Shown here: piece by piece, positions 61,810-64,000 of the stretch
Position numbering within the stretch: position 1 is the stretch's first letter
Layout of the letters: every line of letters begins with the position of its first letter
Assembly: GCA_017541325.1 (NCBI GenBank)
Contig: JAFXZI010000001.1
Span: 71,093-135,092 of the forward strand
Reading direction: 5' to 3'
Source of the DNA: Bacilli bacterium
Lineage (GTDB): Bacteria > Bacillota_I > Bacilli_A > RF39 > UBA660
Length of the DNA: 64,000 bases
Made by a program: the position numbers and the translations under genes
The notes under the pieces: model-generated
What the model was told of the DNA's origin: nothing
Databases searched by the model: none
Seen by the model: the letters and a program-made list of their open reading frames with translations, nothing else

Positions 61810-62307
61810 TTATTTAGTTTTATCTTCGCTTTTTAATAATCCTTCGTTATAAGTTTCATAACTAATATCTTTTAATTTATTTGTTAGGAATAGAACTTCA
61901 TTAGTATCAAATAGTGTAGATCTTTTTGTTTCAATATTACGAGCATATATATAATTATTATGCTGTAATTCAACTGCTAAAGGATTATCACAAGTTTCAA
62001 ATGTAGGATCTAATACTCCATCTCTTGCCATTTGTTTTATTTGAACCCACTTTTCAGGTTCATTATTCATTACATATCTCATTGAAATATCAACATATTT
62101 TAATAAATTTTTAGTCATCAAAGCTCTTACTACTAAATCTTCTTCTTCTAATGGACTCTTCTCTAATAGTTTATCTAATACATCTCTATATATTCCACTT
62201 CTTGCCTCATTATCAAAATCAGCAATTGTATATATTCCTCTTCTTCTATCTAATTCAATTACATCTAACATACTACTTGTTCTTATTTGTTGTTCTAATT
62301 TTTCCAT
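61810..62307 (-). CDS. Unknown soluble protein, 165 aa
   Basis: No family recognised. A charged, mostly helical protein without signal peptide (MLDVIELDRRRGIYTIADFDNEARSGIYRDVLDKLLEK). Single-gene unit with an extended -10 at 62324-62332; the neighbour across the divergent promoter is the HipA-like kinase. Confidence 0.65.
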   Translation of the reverse strand: MEKLEQQIRTSSMLDVIELDRRRGIYTIADFDNEARSGIYRDVLDKLLEKSPLEEEDLVVRALMTKNLLKYVDISMRYVMNNEPEKWVQIKQMARDGVLDPTFETCDNPLAVELQHNNYIYARNIETKRSTLFDTNEVLFLTNKLKDISYETYNEGLLKSEDKTK

Positions 62308-62323
62308 ATTATCACCTAAATTT

Positions 62324-62332
62324 ATTTTATCA
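62324..62332 (-). promoter_or_regulatory. Extended -10 promoter of the 62307 gene
   Basis: Minus strand TGATAAAAT, 17-25 bases upstream of the start codon. Confidence 0.5.
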
Positions 62333-62384
62333 TTTTAAATTAGTAATAACAATTAACTTGACATTATCTTTTTTATCTTATTTA

Positions 62385-62393
62385 TGATATAAT
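62385..62393 (+). promoter_or_regulatory. Extended -10 promoter of the HipA-like gene
   Basis: TGATATAAT, a perfect extended -10. A TTGACA at 62358-62363 is 24 bases away, which is too far for a standard -35. Confidence 0.6.
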
Positions 62394-62419
62394 AGTTCAC
62401 ATTATTTGAGGGGATAATT

Positions 62420-63136
62420 ATGCTAAATAAAAATTTTGGTATTAGAGGTACATTTGAAATAGATAATTCTAAATATTTTTATAAACGTAATAGTACTTTT
62501 ATGGAAATTTTTATAGAACAAATAGAAGAATTATTCGGACTTAATCATGCTCATTATATTCCAATAGTAGTAGATGGAACTAAATATTATTTAAGTAAAG
62601 ATTTAAATGAAATAGGACCATTTACAACAGCATTTGATGCAGGAATATTCTCTTCTAATATAAATGATATAAGATCCTTTGTAATGGAAGAATATCCAGA
62701 TGATTTTGATTCTTTAATGAATGATATAATAAAAATGTATTTTATGGACTTATTATTACTTAATTATGATCGTAATAATAACAATTGGGGTTTTTTAGAT
62801 AAAGATGGACATGTTCAAATTTATTTATTAGATAATGATAACTGTTTTAGTGCTGATAAGTCTATTATGACATCTCTTGATAGAAATCCAAGAAGAGACA
62901 GTTTTTTGGAAATAGATAATATTATTGATACATTCCCAGTTGAAGAAGTAGAACTTTTTAATACTATGTTTAATATGTTAGATGAAAATGCATTTACTAG
63001 CGCAGTAGAAAAAACAGAAGAAATAATTGGTCAAGAATTGCCATATAAAGATTATTACTTAGATTTGTTTAGAACTCATAGAAAAAACATTGAAAAAGTT
63101 AAAAATAGATTTAGAGTTACTAAAAACTTAAATTAA
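62420..63136 (+). CDS. Orphan HipA-like protein kinase, 238 aa
   Basis: GAGGGG precedes the ATG. MDLLLLNYDRNNNNWGFLDKDGHVQIYLLDNDNCF (residues ~113-147) matches the catalytic D-R-x3-N-W-G and metal-binding D-N-D motifs of HipA/CtkA-type kinases. The histidine usual in DRHxxN is Asn here (DRNNNN). The N-terminal lobe is short and lacks the separate HipA N1 domain. No HipB-like antitoxin gene lies upstream or downstream. It could be a toxin-type Ser/Thr kinase or a housekeeping kinase-like protein. Confidence 0.7.
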   Translation: MLNKNFGIRGTFEIDNSKYFYKRNSTFMEIFIEQIEELFGLNHAHYIPIVVDGTKYYLSKDLNEIGPFTTAFDAGIFSSNINDIRSFVMEEYPDDFDSLMNDIIKMYFMDLLLLNYDRNNNNWGFLDKDGHVQIYLLDNDNCFSADKSIMTSLDRNPRRDSFLEIDNIIDTFPVEEVELFNTMFNMLDENAFTSAVEKTEEIIGQELPYKDYYLDLFRTHRKNIEKVKNRFRVTKNLN

Positions 63137-63163
63137 AAAAGATACATTTCAGTATCTTTTTTT
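63135..63163. terminator. Bidirectional terminator after the HipA-like gene
   Basis: AAAAAAGATAC (63135-63145) and GTATCTTTTTT (63152-63162) around ATTTCA. Confidence 0.75.
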
Positions 63164-63350
63164 AATTACTAATTTGTCCAAGCGCTTTAACTGCTGGTTT
63201 TTCAGGAACTTCATAAACTGGTTCTCTTCCATAATTCATATAATAATCATTATAGCGAAGGACTCTATTCAAAAAGAAATACAAGCATTCTACCTCAGCA
63301 TCTTTCTTAGAAGACCATATATAACTTCCAGTTTCCATTTCTTTACGCAA
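63162..63350 (-). CDS. Doubtful small gene or gene remnant, up to 62 aa
   Basis: The frame is open from about 63413, but contains no ATG until residue METGSYIWSSKK (63338), and neither that ATG nor the TTG at 63350 has a good ribosome binding site. It lies downstream of the terminator of the 63783 gene. The protein looks real in composition (VECLYFFLNRVLRYNDYYMNYGREPVYEVPEKP). Perhaps the 3' end of a decayed gene or a weakly expressed peptide. Confidence 0.35.
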   Translation of the reverse strand: MRKEMETGSYIWSSKKDAEVECLYFFLNRVLRYNDYYMNYGREPVYEVPEKPAVKALGQISN

Positions 63351-63381
63351 TCTACATCTTAAAGTTGAATCAACTTCATAA

Positions 63382-63410
63382 AAAAAGACTAAACAATTTA
63401 TGTTTAGATC
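63382..63410 (-). terminator. Terminator after the 63783 gene
   Basis: CTAAACA (63389-63395) and TGTTTAG (63401-63407), then TCTTTTTTT on the minus strand. Confidence 0.7.
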
Positions 63411-63429
63411 TCTTTATTATTTTTTATAA

Positions 63430-63783
63430 TTATTTACTTAAAGTAGTTAAATGTCCGTCAGAACGTTCCATCTTTTCAACTTCTTCTTTTGTATAAAATG
63501 AATCTTGTCCAAGCATCTCATATCCAATATCTAGTAATTCATCTGAAGAACTATACATTCCTGGAGCTCTTCCTTTAACAACTAAAGAATCAGTAGGAGA
63601 AGATAAACCAGATGAAACAGGAAAATATTCAACAACCATACTGTAATCTAAATCATGTCCATTTTGAACACTTAATACTCTAACTCCATTTTCATGAATT
63701 GCTTCACCGCAAAATTTACAATGTTTTTTAAATTCTTGATACACTTCAAGTTGATCTACATTATTTTTTATTATTATATCCAT
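63430..63783 (-). CDS. Unknown small protein with a CxxC motif, 117 aa
   Basis: GGAGGT precedes the ATG. The N-terminal part has HCKFCGEAIHENG, a C-x-x-C that may bind a metal with the following His. The rest is soluble and mixed. No family recognised. Single-gene unit with an extended -10 at 63809-63817. Confidence 0.65.
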   Translation of the reverse strand: MDIIIKNNVDQLEVYQEFKKHCKFCGEAIHENGVRVLSVQNGHDLDYSMVVEYFPVSSGLSSPTDSLVVKGRAPGMYSSSDELLDIGYEMLGQDSFYTKEEVEKMERSDGHLTTLSK

Positions 63784-63808
63784 AGTTTAATACCTCCAAT
63801 ACAAAAAT

Positions 63809-63817
63809 ATCATATCA
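63809..63817 (-). promoter_or_regulatory. Extended -10 promoter of the 63783 gene
   Basis: Minus strand TGATATGAT, 26-34 bases upstream of the start codon. Confidence 0.5.
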
Positions 63818-63828
63818 TATTTTTATAA

Positions 63829-63861
63829 TAAAAAAAAGCGACCCAGTCTCACGACTGGATC
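63829..63861 (-). terminator. Strong GC-rich terminator of a unit lying beyond the right edge
   Basis: GATCCAGTC-GTGA-GACTGGGTC-GC followed by eight T on the minus strand. It is the most GC-rich hairpin in the window, as often seen after rRNA, tRNA or highly expressed genes. The sequence from 63862 to 64000 is AT-rich with no gene that I can support. Confidence 0.8.
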
Positions 63862-64000
63862 TTCAGGGGGAAATTTAAAAACCAGTTCGTAATAATTTAA
63901 TAATCAGTTAAAGTCTTATAAAATAAGGCTTTTTCATTTTCTTAAATTTATTAAAGTTTATAAAAATAACTTAATTTTTTACATTTAGTATCTGGATTTG

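Noticed and set aside
63838-63990. A tracrRNA-like or other structured RNA at the right edge
   Set aside because: There is a strong hairpin, but no Cas gene, repeat array or matching anti-repeat in the window. A plain terminator explains it.

Overview
The window is very AT-rich, uses the standard genetic code and has strong AGGAGG-type ribosome binding sites. It carries an LTA-synthase-like enzyme, a class B sortase with NPKTx-anchored proteins, SipW-type signal peptidases, D,D- and L,D-peptidoglycan enzymes and a lactate dehydrogenase. Together these point to a monoderm Firmicute, most likely an uncultured host-associated member of the Bacilli (RF39- or Erysipelotrichia-like). The exact lineage is inference. 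No tRNA, rRNA or CRISPR array was found.

Surface and secretion region (1-19.6 kb). The left edge holds the 5' three-quarters or more of a giant membrane-anchored protein with about 19 YGGGN/FGGGN solenoid turns. Next come a coiled-coil cytosolic protein with a 37-residue leader peptide, and then a SipW/TasA-type block. The core is a ten-gene minus-strand operon (17318 down to 8923). It contains three SipW-like signal peptidases, one of them without its catalytic Ser and His, and four exported TasA/CalY-like proteins. In its middle sits a three-gene module: a membrane-anchored McrB-type AAA+ ATPase, a DUF2357-like protein without a visible nuclease domain, and an unknown protein. Side units add three more TasA-like proteins (6379, 7402, 8334), a class B sortase and its likely substrate, an NPKTA-ending beta-helix protein. 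My best candidate for an undescribed system is this union of a restriction-type AAA+ motor with a TasA-like export operon.

Envelope and metabolism region (19.8-38.6 kb). This holds a CmpB-like membrane protein, an exported propeller-like protein, L-lactate dehydrogenase, a papain-family surface protease with a Big_2 domain and an NPKTG signal, and an operon of LTA-synthase-like protein, coiled-coil protein and polysaccharide deacetylase. It also holds two peptidoglycan enzymes (M15 and YkuD) fused to the same kind of two-helix membrane domain, an MscS channel, an ICMT-like methyltransferase and several unknown anchored proteins.

Defence island (38.7-53.9 kb). A broken tyrosine integrase marks the left border. 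It is followed by an OLD-family ATPase/TOPRIM nuclease, an unknown helical protein, a DUF4238/SEC-C protein, a DUF262-HNH (GmrSD-like) protein and a complete type I restriction-modification locus. That locus has hsdM, a half-size hsdS, a full hsdS, an intact tyrosine recombinase, a silent hsdS cassette and hsdR. Three copies of a 24-base site with recombinase-site geometry sit at the hsdS cassette boundaries, all in the same orientation.

Right region (53.9-64 kb). An Fe-S aldo/keto reductase is followed by a SAM-I (S-box) riboswitch with terminator that controls two small unknown proteins. Then come a PH-like protein, a lipoprotein, an ABC exporter pair, several large unknown proteins including an HELGH metallopeptidase-like one, an orphan HipA-like kinase, and unknown small genes. 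Most promoters I could locate are extended -10 promoters (TGnTATAAT-like) with poor -35 boxes, and most genes end in bidirectional or overlapping intrinsic terminators.
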